NCBI GenBank assembly: GCA_002316235.1 | Contig: DCDD01000016.1 | Span: forward strand, 1-18,685 | Origin: Bacteroidales bacterium UBA1064 | GTDB lineage: Bacteria > Bacteroidota > Bacteroidia > Bacteroidales > Tenuifilaceae | Length of the DNA: 18,685 nucleotides | Direction: 5' to 3' | Shown: one piece after another, positions 1 through 8,600 of the stretch | How the letters are laid out: each line of letters starts with the position of its first letter | Numbering within the stretch: the stretch's first letter is position 1 | The notes under the pieces: model-generated | Databases searched by the model: none | Seen by the model: only the letters and a program-made list of their open reading frames with translations | Told to the model about the DNA's origin: nothing | Made by a program: the position numbers and the translations under genes

Positions 1-351
1 CACCGAAATTTTCCAGTAGGGATTGTCGTAGCTTTGGTAAACTCTAATATCAGGGTACTTTTCCATAAAAGCATTCATCACTGCCTCGGAGTTGCGACGA
101 GCGTTTTGCCCCAACTCCAGGAATATGCGAATACGAAAACCGTTCATCCCCGGATTCTTAGCATTCTGAAGTATGTGCAGCTCCAACAGGTTTGAAACCA
201 CTGGATCCTGGGTAATTTTAACCTTTCCCTGCTCATTGCCTTCGTGCTGATTTTGCACAATTCCACTTACCCCCTGTCCGTGGACATGCTCAGCGGCAAA
301 TACACAAATCAGAAAAAGCGAGTTAAAGAGAAGTGCTGGTAAACTACGCAT
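1..351 (-). CDS. SPOR-domain-like exported protein (partial, 3' end outside window)
   Basis: The first 117 codons of a gene that runs off the left edge. It starts at the ATG whose first base is 351. A hydrophobic N-terminal signal peptide is visible (residues about 1-26, likely cleaved at the G26-Q27 region), so the product should be exported to the periplasm or outer membrane. Residues about 70-117 (GFRIRIFLELGQNARRNSEA, then a KYPDIRVYQSY stretch and NPYWKISV) resemble the SPOR-type repeat common in Bacteroidota, where a pair of beta-alpha elements binds denuded peptidoglycan at division or remodelling sites. The fold call is by pattern recognition. The C-terminal part is not visible, so full length and extra domains are unknown. 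It lies 38 bp downstream of the LEA-type lipoprotein gene on the same strand, but a promoter-like element in and after that gene's end suggests independent transcription. Confidence 0.7.
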   Translation of the reverse strand, partial: MRSLPALLFNSLFLICVFAAEHVHGQGVSGIVQNQHEGNEQGKVKITQDPVVSNLLELHILQNAKNPGMNGFRIRIFLELGQNARRNSEAVMNAFMEKYPDIRVYQSYDNPYWKISV

Positions 352-369
352 CGGAATATAATTGCACCA

Positions 370-401
370 CAAAAGTAGCAAAAGTTAGCCTAATTGCCAA
401 C
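370..401 (-). promoter_or_regulatory. Bacteroidota-type promoter for the SPOR-like gene
   Basis: On the minus strand, TACTTTTG (370-377) matches the Bacteroidota -7 element TAnnTTTG exactly. A GTTG (398-401) lies 20 nt upstream in the place of the -33 TTTG, with one mismatch. The -33 part falls inside the last codons of the upstream gene (stop codon at 390-392). The ATG at 351 lies about 18 nt after the -7 box. This is motif matching only. Confidence 0.5.
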
Positions 402-917
402 CGTTGAATTGCGGACGGAAATTGTGTCGGTAATTATAAACCCGTTTTGGTACTTGTTGATGAGATTGTTCAGAGGCTGCCGGGGGATTTTAATTTTTTT
501 TACAATGGGGAAGCTCGACCCCTTAACAAAACCCTCAACGGTTATCATTGTCAGAATCTTTTCGCCGGAAATCATCAACTTTAGGGCATCAGCAGAAGAA
601 TTTAATTTTACTTCAACAGGGATAGAGTAGATTTGGCTTGAGTTGGGTGGAATTTCAATTCTATTTTTAACTCTAACAGTTCCCAGTTCCCTTTGTTTTA
701 TCCACGATTTAAACTCAACCTCTTTTACAGTTATCCTTTTGGAATTTGGATTCTCAATCCCTACTGCTAAATTCAGCTTAACAACGTCATTCTTTAACCC
801 GTTATACTCAACTTTGTTTATCCCGTTGATTTTAATGTCCTGAAATTTGGGTGCGCATCCGGACATTAATACCATGAAGATAGGCACAAAAGCAGCAAGA
901 AACCTTTTAACCTTCAT
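390..917 (-). CDS. LEA type 2 (WHy/LEA14-like) family lipoprotein
   Basis: A 175-residue lipoprotein. Its N-terminus has basic residues, a hydrophobic core and the lipobox LMSGC with the acylated cysteine at C21, so the mature protein should be anchored in the envelope. Residues about 30-150 look like an LEA_2/WHy beta-sandwich: the ENPNS motif near residue 55 and a central IPPNSSQIYSIPVEVKL strand region are typical of bacterial LEA14-like proteins. LEA_2 proteins are linked to desiccation or membrane stress in plants. The role of bacterial lipoprotein versions is not established, so no function is assigned. The start was chosen because it directly yields the signal peptide. It is the upstream gene of a same-strand pair with the SPOR-like gene. 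No exact TAnnTTTG box was found in front of it. Confidence 0.72.
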   Translation of the reverse strand: MKVKRFLAAFVPIFMVLMSGCAPKFQDIKINGINKVEYNGLKNDVVKLNLAVGIENPNSKRITVKEVEFKSWIKQRELGTVRVKNRIEIPPNSSQIYSIPVEVKLNSSADALKLMISGEKILTMITVEGFVKGSSFPIVKKIKIPRQPLNNLINKYQNGFIITDTISVRNSTVGN

Positions 918-968
918 CTATTGTAGAATTTTAATTTAATTAGCAATAACTGTTCCATGCTGCTTATA

Positions 969-1008
969 AAAAGAAGAAAAAGCCATCGAACAAGCTAGCC
1001 GATGGCCT
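969..1008 (-). terminator. Rho-independent terminator of yebC
   Basis: Read on the minus strand, GCCATCG and CGATGGC form a perfect 7-bp stem (1000-1006 with 982-988) around an 11-nt loop, followed by a TTTTTCTTCTTTTT tract. It lies about 30 bp after the yebC stop codon. Confidence 0.85.
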
Positions 1009-1036
1009 CAATATTGTAAAACGTTTATAAATTCTA

Positions 1037-1783
1037 CTACTCATTTTCCATAGCAGCCACAACCTCATCGGTCATTTCCAGGTTATGGTAAACATTTTGA
1101 ACATCGTCGTTATCCTCAAGCTCGTCTATCAGCTTAAGGAATCTAAGCGATGAATCCTTGTCAAGTGTTTTATAGTCATTGGGGATACGCTGTAGGCTTG
1201 CATTTTCAACTTCAACATTCAGCTCCTCCAGCTTTTTGTTCATCCGGCCAAAGTCTTCCATTTCGGTAGTTACTACGTAGAAATCTCCATTGTCATCGAT
1301 ACTTTGGGCGCCGGCATCTATCAGGTCAAGCTCCACCTCGTCGAGCTTCAGCTTATCCTTGGCAATAGTAAAAATGCCCTTGCGGTCGAAAAGAAACGAT
1401 AATGAGCCGTTAGTTCCAAGGCTTCCACCACGCTTGGTGAGAATGGAACGAATAGCGCTAACCGTTCGATTGTTATTATCGGTAAGACATTCTATAAATA
1501 ATGCTATTCCACCCGGACCATAACCCTCAAAGGTAAGCTCATGAAAGTTTTCGGGATCCTTCTCAGCCTTGGATATTGCCCGCATAATGTTATCCTTGGG
1601 CATGTTCACCCCCTTTGCGTTGTTTATAGCAAGGCGCAGCCGGGGGTTACCATCAGGATCGGAGCCACTTTCCTTGACCGCCACGGTAATTTCCTTGATT
1701 ATTCGGGAAAACTCCTTGGAGCGTTTGGCATCAAGCGCTCCCTTTTTTCTTTTAATGGTTGACCATTTATTATGTCCTGACAT
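1037..1783 (-). CDS. yebC: YebC/PmpR/TACO1 family protein
   Basis: A 248-residue cytoplasmic protein. The start MSGHNKWSTIKRKKGALDAK is the family's hallmark N-terminus. The open frame extends eight codons upstream, but this conserved start (ATG at 1781-1783) is preferred and gives the usual family length of about 240-250. Other family marks are the KANNIMRA-like region (here PKDNIMRAISKAE, residues about 70-85), the FEGYGPGG motif and the GSLGTNGSLSFLFDRKG segment. The family was first described as transcriptional regulators (PmpR). More recent work on YebC and mitochondrial TACO1 ties it to translation, including relief of ribosome stalling at proline runs. Which role applies here cannot be read from sequence. 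It is divergently transcribed from miaB, has its own promoter and terminator, and appears monocistronic. Confidence 0.95.
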   Translation of the reverse strand: MSGHNKWSTIKRKKGALDAKRSKEFSRIIKEITVAVKESGSDPDGNPRLRLAINNAKGVNMPKDNIMRAISKAEKDPENFHELTFEGYGPGGIALFIECLTDNNNRTVSAIRSILTKRGGSLGTNGSLSFLFDRKGIFTIAKDKLKLDEVELDLIDAGAQSIDDNGDFYVVTTEMEDFGRMNKKLEELNVEVENASLQRIPNDYKTLDKDSSLRFLKLIDELEDNDDVQNVYHNLEMTDEVVAAMENE

Positions 1784-1817
1784 AAAGTATTTGTTTAGCT
1801 TATTCAATTATACCATG

Positions 1818-1848
1818 CAAAAGTAACCGCTTGTTTTTTGCTATCAAA
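1818..1848 (-). promoter_or_regulatory. Bacteroidota-type promoter of yebC
   Basis: On the minus strand, TTTG (1845-1848), a 19-nt spacer and TACTTTTG (1818-1825) match the consensus TTTG-N19-20-TAnnTTTG exactly. The yebC ATG is about 35 nt downstream of the -7 box. This is one of the two best promoter matches in the window. Confidence 0.75.
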
Positions 1849-1941
1849 AAAAATCGGAAGTTTTCACACTGGTTCAGGTAAAAATATAGGTTTAGGACTT
1901 GCAGGTCTAATAAAAGTATATCTGAATTTTTAGCATTTCAT

Positions 1942-1949
1942 TACATTTG
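1942..1949 (+). promoter_or_regulatory. -7 element of the miaB promoter
   Basis: TACATTTG matches TAnnTTTG exactly. No clear TTTG is seen 19-20 nt upstream, so the -33 part is weak. The ATG of miaB begins 12 nt after the box, implying a very short leader of roughly 10 nt, filled by an A-rich run. Confidence 0.5.
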
Positions 1950-1961
1950 TAAAAAAAAAGA

Positions 1962-3362
1962 ATGGACTTTAACGGCGAGGAGCCCAACATTTTTGAAGGT
2001 ATATCAACCGCAGGAACAGGCAACGGCGCAAAGGTTTACCTGGAAACATACGGTTGCCAGATGAATGTAAACGATAGCGAGGTAGTTGCCTCCATTCTGC
2101 TGGCAAACGGATACTCCATAACGCAGGAGATAAACGAAGCGGACATCATACTTATCAATACCTGTTCAATTAGGGAAAATGCCGAAACCAGGGTTTTTGG
2201 CCGTATTGACCTGTTTGGACAGGTAAAGAAAAATAAACCATCGGTAATTATAGGCGTTTTAGGATGTATGGCCGAGCGGCTTAAGGATGAGCTACTGGAG
2301 AAGAAGAAAATTGTGGATTTGGTGGTTGGCCCAGACGCCTATAGGGAGCTGCCAACTCTGCTACGAGCGGCTGAAAGTGGACAAAAGGGGGTAAACATTA
2401 TGCTCTCAGCCGATGAAACCTATGCAGACATAAGCCCGGTGAGGCTCGACAAGTATGGCGTATCAGCCTTTGTATCCATAATGCGGGGGTGCAACAACAT
2501 GTGCTCCTACTGTGTGGTTCCCTACACCCGAGGAGCAGAACGCAGCCGAGATCCCCAAACCATTATCCATGAGGTAGAAGAGCTGGTTAGGAACGGGTAC
2601 CGGGAGGTTACGCTGCTTGGTCAAAATGTCAACTCATATTCCTGGAGCGAATCGAAGGGGATGGTAAAGCACACCGTTAACTTTGCCGACCTTCTGGAGA
2701 TGGTTGCCCTGGTGAGTCCTTTCCTAAGAGTGCGGTTTTCCACTTCCCATCCAAAAGACCTGACCAATGATGTGCTTTACACCATGGCAATGTACGAGAA
2801 TATTTGTAACCACATCCATCTACCCGTGCAGTCAGGCTCAGACCGCATTCTCCAGCTGATGAATCGCAAGTACTCCCGCAACAGCTACCTAAACAGAATA
2901 CAGGCCGTGCGGGAAATAATTCCCGACTGTGCTATATCAACCGATATTATTGCAGGTTTTTGCACTGAAACCGAGCTCGATCACGACCTCACCCTAAGCC
3001 TGATGAGGGAGGTTGGGTTTGACTTTGCCTACATGTTCAAGTACTCCCAACGCCCAAATACAAAAGCGGCCAGGCATTTAGTTGATGATGTACCCGATGA
3101 AATTAAATCAAGGCGCTTAACCGAAATCATCGAGCTACAAGGTAAGCTGTCGGAAGAAAGTAAGAAAAAGGATGTTGGGAAACGATTCGAGGTGCTGGTT
3201 GAAGGCACCTCAAAAAAATCGGACGATTTCTATGTGGGTCGCACAACACACAATAAAGTGGTGGTGTTTCCAAAAGAAGCAAGTAGTATTGGCGATTTCG
3301 TGCTGGTTGAGGTTACCAGCTGCACGCCAGCTACCCTAATTGGGAAGATTGTTGACGAGTAG
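1962..3362 (+). CDS. miaB: tRNA-2-methylthio-N6-dimethylallyladenosine synthase MiaB
   Basis: A 466-residue radical-SAM methylthiotransferase that adds the 2-methylthio group to i6A37 of tRNAs reading UNN codons. The UPF0004 N-terminal domain carries the three auxiliary-cluster cysteines C32 (YGCQMN), C68 (NTCSIRENAE) and C102 (GCMAER). The radical-SAM motif is C177-x3-C181-x2-C184, within MRGCNNMCSYCVVPYTRG. The central domain keeps the HIHLPVQSGS and DIIAGFCTET motifs. A TRAM RNA-binding domain occupies about 400-463. The VPYTRG, NTCSIRENAE and NRKYSR motifs favour MiaB over RimO or MtaB. Length is typical for the family plus a short N-terminal extension of about 23 residues. It is transcribed away from yebC and closed by a strong terminator. 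Confidence 0.96.
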   Translation: MDFNGEEPNIFEGISTAGTGNGAKVYLETYGCQMNVNDSEVVASILLANGYSITQEINEADIILINTCSIRENAETRVFGRIDLFGQVKKNKPSVIIGVLGCMAERLKDELLEKKKIVDLVVGPDAYRELPTLLRAAESGQKGVNIMLSADETYADISPVRLDKYGVSAFVSIMRGCNNMCSYCVVPYTRGAERSRDPQTIIHEVEELVRNGYREVTLLGQNVNSYSWSESKGMVKHTVNFADLLEMVALVSPFLRVRFSTSHPKDLTNDVLYTMAMYENICNHIHLPVQSGSDRILQLMNRKYSRNSYLNRIQAVREIIPDCAISTDIIAGFCTETELDHDLTLSLMREVGFDFAYMFKYSQRPNTKAARHLVDDVPDEIKSRRLTEIIELQGKLSEESKKKDVGKRFEVLVEGTSKKSDDFYVGRTTHNKVVVFPKEASSIGDFVLVEVTSCTPATLIGKIVDE

Positions 3363-3366
3363 TAGT

Positions 3367-3395
3367 AAAAAAGGCCGTATAAAACGGCCTTTTTT
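3367..3395. terminator. Bidirectional terminator between miaB and the K/R-rich protein gene
   Basis: AAGGCCGT (3371-3378) pairs with ACGGCCTT (3384-3391) around a 5-nt loop. An A-run lies on the left and a T-run on the right, so the hairpin can end miaB on the plus strand and the convergent gene at 3417-4187 on the minus strand. Confidence 0.88.
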
Positions 3396-3416
3396 GGTTG
3401 AAATAAAACTCTAACA

Positions 3417-4187
3417 CTACATCAGCTTGTTCTGAAATTCGCTCTTTAAATTTCCCCCCTCATCAAACCACTCGGTTAGCCCGTAAAAGTAATTTGTACT
3501 CCCCTCGGGTTTGAACTTCACAACCAACTTAAGATTTTTTGTTAAGCGGGTAAGATTTGTAGCCACAGCCATTCTTACTCTATCCCTATCCGACTCGTCG
3601 ATACCTAAACGCTCCATTGCCTCAACGGTGAGAGAGTTTGCCAGCATCAAGTTTTGCTTGCTACGAAGAATATCCTGAATTAGATCAATCCATTTTACCT
3701 TGTCGGGACCAGCACCCGACTTAATCTTCTTTCGTACGACACTTTCCTTTCGGGGCGATTTCTTAGCGGCAACTTTTGATTTCAAATTTGCCTTTCTCCC
3801 CCTTTTTGTAGCAGCCAGCTTGGTTTCTTCGGAGGTAGCAGCATTAGCCTTACTTTTCCTTGTCTTTCTAATGGCTTTTACTTTAGGGGCAGCACTCTTA
3901 GCAACGGCTTTCGCATTCCGGCCTTTTCGAACTTTTCTACCATCAACCTTGGCCTCGGGTGTAACTGCTTCACCGGCTGCTGGGACTGATTCAACCAATT
4001 TTTTCCTCCCTCTTCTTGCTGGAGCAGCAACCCGGGTGGCGGGTTCCGAAACTTCTTCTTGTGCCCGATCAATCTTTTTTAGAATTGATTTTAAATTTTC
4101 AATTCTACGTTGAGTTCTGTCAATCTCGGTTTGGTAGAGATCAATCAAATCGTTAATCTCTCCTGGGGTTAAATTTATTTTACTCAT
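3417..4187 (-). CDS. Lys/Arg-rich, histone-H1-like protein with coiled coil and C-terminal folded domain
   Basis: A 256-residue protein not assigned to a named family. Three parts are visible. Residues 1-46 form a likely coiled-coil helix (heptad-like, DLIDLYQTEIDRTQRRIENL). Residues about 47-160 form a low-complexity, highly basic, Ala/Lys/Arg/Ser-rich tail with three AT-hook-like cores: RGRK at 59-62, KGR at 88-90 and RGRK at 129-132. Residues about 163-256 look folded and mixed alpha/beta (WIDLIQDILRSKQNLMLANS, then TNYFYGLTEWFDEGG), possibly a winged-helix-like module. The basic tail recalls bacterial histone H1-like proteins, so nucleic-acid or nucleoid binding is a reasonable inference, not shown. 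AT-hook cores normally have GRP; here proline is replaced by lysine or is absent. It converges on miaB and shares the terminator. Its upstream side is the long AT-rich gap. Confidence 0.75.
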   Translation of the reverse strand: MSKINLTPGEINDLIDLYQTEIDRTQRRIENLKSILKKIDRAQEEVSEPATRVAAPARRGRKKLVESVPAAGEAVTPEAKVDGRKVRKGRNAKAVAKSAAPKVKAIRKTRKSKANAATSEETKLAATKRGRKANLKSKVAAKKSPRKESVVRKKIKSGAGPDKVKWIDLIQDILRSKQNLMLANSLTVEAMERLGIDESDRDRVRMAVATNLTRLTKNLKLVVKFKPEGSTNYFYGLTEWFDEGGNLKSEFQNKLM

Positions 4188-5455
4188 CTTTTAGTGCTAT
4201 TAAAAATTAACTGATTAGTTGAAAATTTCATTCTAAAACTGTTACCATTACTAAATAAAATAAAGGTGAAAACAAAAAAATATCTATAAAAAGAAAATAA
4301 TAATTTTTATAATTTAACTTTTTATCAACAAATCAACTAGTTAATAAGTTTCAAAAATAGATAAAAAAATATTATATAAGTACAACTTGTGTGATTTTTT
4401 TTATTTTAATTATCAATGTTTAATTAAATCCCTAATGTTGATGAGCTCTCTCATCGTTTTCAAAATAACCATTTATGAAAAGCGTATGTAGTGAAATTGA
4501 TTTACAAATATCAACGAAATTAATATATTTAGCTGATTATTAACTCATAGCAACATTTTAATACATGACTTCAGAGTAGCGATTTTATTTTTCTACATGC
4601 AAGCAACCATCCAAAGCAATCAGACGGTTTAATATTAGCCAGGTTTAATTGTGAAGTTGAACTTGAAGAAAAATCACATTAAAATTTTTCAGGATAACCC
4701 TCTAAAAAAGGGAAGGAAGGCAAAAGCCACTTTACATGAAAATTATTAAGTATAAAAAACGCTTAAACTTTGGTAGGCAAGATATACCTGTGGAGTAGGT
4801 GCCCGTTAAACCAAATGCACCAAGACTTATCAAAGAACCGAAATAAAACACGAGAACTGAATGTGTTATTCGAGCTAGCCTCACCATGTGTATGCATTTT
4901 CCCCTGGGACTACAAGGCTTACCTGTTCACTTTAAATAGTACAGCTAATACCGAATTAAAATATTTCAACCGCCATGCAAAGCGCACTCCAGTTTGTCAA
5001 CATAACATAAATTTTTAAAAAAGTGGTAAATTGTAAACCATAGTAATAGCTCTATCAGCCTGAACCAAGAGCATTTGCCTAAGCAAAAGTCCGAGGAAAT
5101 GTTGATTGAAGTAAATTTGGGTTACAAAGAATCTTCAAGAGATGGCTCGTTTGTGAGTTTTACCAGCAAAGTCATTATTTTAAAACGACAAAATGCTAAT
5201 GATTGCAACAATAAGTAAACTGGTAGGTTGGCTTTATTTTTTCGGACTAGTTCTCTATTCATATTAATACTGGCTAATAAATATAAAGATGTAAAGAATC
5301 ATGATTAAGCAGGTTGAAATCCAAAACTTCAAACCTAGGTGTTTCCCGGCCAAACTTCTTATCCAAGGCATACAGCAAGCATGGCCTGCTACCATGGTAA
5401 ATCAGCATATATACCAGCGAAATAATAACCCAATAAAATTTCAGGTGGAACATTC
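4188..5455. other. Long AT-rich stretch without a convincing gene
   Basis: About 1.27 kb with no recognised gene, RNA or transposon end. The part 4200-4560 is extremely AT-rich and full of stops. It contains a small perfect hairpin, GATGAG-CTCT-CTCATC (4440-4455), followed by GTTTT, which is too weak to call a terminator. Short open frames occur at 4770-5018 (82 codons, TTG start) and 5029-5218 (open without a start until ATG 5099; tail MLIEVNLGYKESSRDG). Neither resembles a known protein, has a clear ribosome binding site or shows gene-like codon use. Decayed genes or an unannotated small RNA remain possible. Confidence 0.6.
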
Positions 5456-5582
5456 ATGCAGGGCAGCTTGCACAAACGCGCCGGAACAACCAGGCGATAC
5501 TAGTAAGTTCGGCGAGGCCAAAAAATGGGAATTCCATCTGTTCAACTCCATACCTAAATGGTATGGGGCAAAGTACTTGTAA
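5301..5582 (+). pseudogene. Short open frame ending in repeat copy A; possible gene remnant
   Basis: A 93-codon open frame starting MIKQVEIQNFKPRCF. It is not recognised. Its last part (from about residue 53, RAACTNAPEQPG then KFGEAKKWEFH) lies in repeat copy A. It matches an equivalent frame in copy B, which reads RAACINTLEQPG then GFGEAKILAFH and then reaches a stop. Several differences between the two are synonymous third-base changes, as expected if both descend from a coding sequence. The copies differ by an indel near 5540-5555, so this frame probably runs past the ancestral stop. Composition is AT-rich and no known domain is visible. It could be a decayed gene fragment or a chance frame over a structured repeat. 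Confidence 0.25.
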
Positions 5583-5602
5583 TCAAAAACCTAAAAATTT
5601 TT
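5456..5602 (+). repeat. Dispersed degenerate repeat, copy A
   Basis: A 147-bp segment matching copy B (14502-14649) at roughly 70% identity by hand alignment, with one single-base indel. The first 82 bp show 21 mismatches. Conserved blocks include GAACAACC, GGCGA, TTCCAT, ATACCTA, TTGTAATCA and AAACCTAAA. A stem-loop CGCCGG-AACAAC-CAGGCG (5479-5496, one G-A mismatch) has an equivalent in copy B with the same loop and a different stem. It ends 5 bp before the start codon of the tricorn-like protease gene, so it supplies that gene's leader and perhaps its promoter region. The family is unknown. Confidence 0.7.
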
Positions 5603-5607
5603 CACGA

Positions 5608-8600
5608 ATGAAAAGAAAATCTTTCAAAACAGCTATGCTCCTGGTCGCCCTAGGAAGTAGCTTATGGGCACAAAATAGTTCAAATCCTCTATGGATGCGG
5701 TATCCAGCTATTTCGCCCGATGGCAAACACATTGCCTTTTCATATATGGGCAACCTATTTAGGGTTTCGAGCGACGGCGGAATGGCAGAGCTTCTGACCT
5801 CCAATGCAGCGTATGATTTCAGCCCGGTTTGGTCGCCCGATGGTCAAACCATTGCCTTCGCATCAAACCGGTATGGCAATTTTGATGTATTCACCATCCC
5901 TGCCATGGGAGGAGAGGCAATGCGGTTAACCTTTCATTCAGCTGATGAAATTCCTTCTGCATTTTCACCCGATGGAAAAAGCATCCTATTCTCAGCGTGC
6001 ATACAGGACAACGCTAACAACATTCAATTCCCTTCGGGAGCCCTATCGGAGCTTTACTCAGTTCCAACTCAGGGAGGTCGGATAGCACAAATTCTCACTA
6101 CTCCAGCCGAGCAGGCCGTTTACAACCCAGAGGGGACTGAAATTGCCTACACCGATATAAAAGGTTATGAGGATAAATGGCGAAAACACCATAAATCGTC
6201 AGTTGCCCGTGATATATGGATTTATGATATTAGCACCGGAAAGCATCGTAAGGTAACCACTTTTGAGGGCGAAGACAGAAACCCGGCATTTGCTCCCGAT
6301 GGCAAATCGCTTTTCTACCTCTCAGAAATGCAGGGCAACTCAAACGTTTTCTCGGTTAGCTTATCCAGTATAGGGCAACCAGAGTCCGTTTCAAGCTTCA
6401 CCAACCACCCGGTACGATTCCTTTCGGTGGCCCGGAATGGAATGCTCTGCTACCAGTACAACGGAGAGCTATACACTCAAAAGCCAGGTAGCAGTCCGCA
6501 AAAGGTCAACATTCAAATAGCTACCGACCAAACCGAAACCCGGGTAAAGTATGAAAACTTATCCACCGGCATTACCGAAATGAACGTTTCGCCCGATGGT
6601 AAGGAGGTGGCTTTTATTATCAGAGGTGATATTTTTGTTACCGCTACCGACTACCCTACCACCAAAAGGATAACCAACACGCCCGATCAGGAACGTTCGG
6701 TCAGCTTCAGCGCCGATGGTCGGAAGCTACTATACTCCTCAGAACGCGACGGTAGCTGGAAGATATACGAATCGTCAATTTCATCAGCCGAGGAACCAAA
6801 CTTCTCACTTTCCACCATCATCAAAGAACAGGTTATTGTTGACATACCCGAGGAAGCTTTTCAGCCCCTATACTCGCCAGATGGGAAAGAGGTTGCTTTT
6901 CTTAAGGAAAGAACGACGCTTTGCGTGGTAAACCTCGAAACAAAAAAGATTAGAACCGTCCTCGACGGAAAGTATAACTATTCCTATAGCGATGGGGATC
7001 AGTGGTTCCAATGGGCACCCGACGGGAATTGGCTAGCTGTAAACTTCATGGAAACGCCTTCGTGGCCCGATTCCGATATTGCCCTTGTAAAGGCAGATGG
7101 TTCAGGAGAATTTCACAACATCACCCAAAGCGGGTACGACGACCGAAACCCCAAGTGGACCATGGACGGAAAGGCTATCATCTGGTTAAACGACAAAATG
7201 GGGATGAGAAGTCACGGCTCATGGGGCTCACAATTCGACGTGTATTCCGCTTTTCTTACCCGGGAGGCTTACGATGAGTTTAAACTGAGCAAGCAGGAGT
7301 ACGAATTGCTTAAAGAAAAACGAAGTAAGGATAAAAAAGACAATGGAGCAGGCGAGGATAAAGAAAGCTCATCCGATAAGAAAAAGGAGGTAAAAGCTAA
7401 AAAAGACAAGGAAGCACAACGCAAACCCCTAATCATAGACTATGAAAACCTCGATGACCGCAAAGTTCGGCTCACAATAAATTCATCCGACCTCTCCGAT
7501 GCAATTCTCACCGATGATGGGGAAAAACTCTACTACCTCAGCAAGTTTGAGAAGGGATACGACCTTTGGGTTAACAACCTTAAGGATAATGAAACCAAGC
7601 TGCTGGTGAAAATTGATGGGTTTGCCGGCGATTTGCAAATTGATAAGGATAAAAAATTCCTGTTTGTAAACTCCAACGGCACACCCATGAAAATTGAGAT
7701 TGCCACCAATAAGCTTTCGCCAATAAAATTTAATGCGGAGCTGGAAACAAACTACCCCCGTGAGCGGGACTACATGTTTGAGCACATGTGGCGGCAGGTG
7801 GAAAAGAAATTTTACGACCCCAACCTGCACGGGGTTGACTGGAAATTCTACAAGAGCGAGTATGCCCGGTTTCTCCCCCACATCAACAACAACTTTGATT
7901 TTGCCGAGATGATGAGCGAGCTGCTTGGCGAGCTCAACGCATCCCATACCGGTTGCAGGTACAGGCCTAAACCAGAGAATGCAGATCAAACAGCCGCACT
8001 AGGAGTTTTCTTAGATTATAATTTCGATGGAAAAGGGGTGAAAATCATAGAGATAACGGACAACTCCCCGCTGGTGAAAGCCAACAGTAAAGTAAAACCG
8101 GGTTGCATAGTTGAAAAGATTGATGGCATTGCCATTGATTGCAACTCCGATTACTACAAAATGCTCAACCACAAGGCCAATAAGCTAACCCTACTGAGCT
8201 TTTATAATCCCCAAAACGGAGAACGGTGGGAAGAATCGGTAAAACCTATCAGCAGGTCAATAGAATCGGAGCTGATATACAAGCGTTGGGTCAGGAAAAA
8301 CAATGCCACCGTTGAAAAAATCTCGAACGGCCGAATAGGTTATGTGCATGTGAGGGGAATGGACTCGCAGAGCTTTAGGGAAGTTTACTCCGACATACTG
8401 GGAAAACATCGTAACAAGGAAGCAATCATTGTTGATACCCGATTTAACGGTGGCGGGTGGCTTCACGACGACCTGGCCACCCTCCTCTCAGGGAAACGGT
8501 ATGTTGATTTTGTTCCCCGAGGCCAGCTAATTGGCTCGGAACCCATATCAAAATGGTATAAGCCATCTGTGGTCATCATAAGTGAGGGGAACTACTCCGA

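Noticed and set aside
3700..4113. 137-codon open frame on the plus strand, opposite the K/R-rich gene
   Set aside because: It is the complement of the low-complexity Lys/Ala-rich tail; its Phe/Leu/Ala-rich product is what such a tail gives in antisense. No promoter or ribosome binding site.
4440..4455. GATGAG-CTCT-CTCATC hairpin as a terminator
   Set aside because: Short stem and only four Ts, with no gene ending nearby on the plus strand.
4690..4740. GGAAGG...GGCAAAAGCCACTT as a riboswitch fragment
   Set aside because: Only a few short pieces recall a cobalamin-type core; no complete structure and no related gene downstream.
4770..5018. 82-codon frame with TTG start in the AT-rich gap
   Set aside because: No ribosome binding site, no recognisable domain and unusual composition; kept only as part of the gap description.
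7483..7989. 168-codon minus-strand frame inside the tricorn-like protease gene
   Set aside because: Lies wholly within a gene supported by catalytic and repeat motifs and resembles no protein family.
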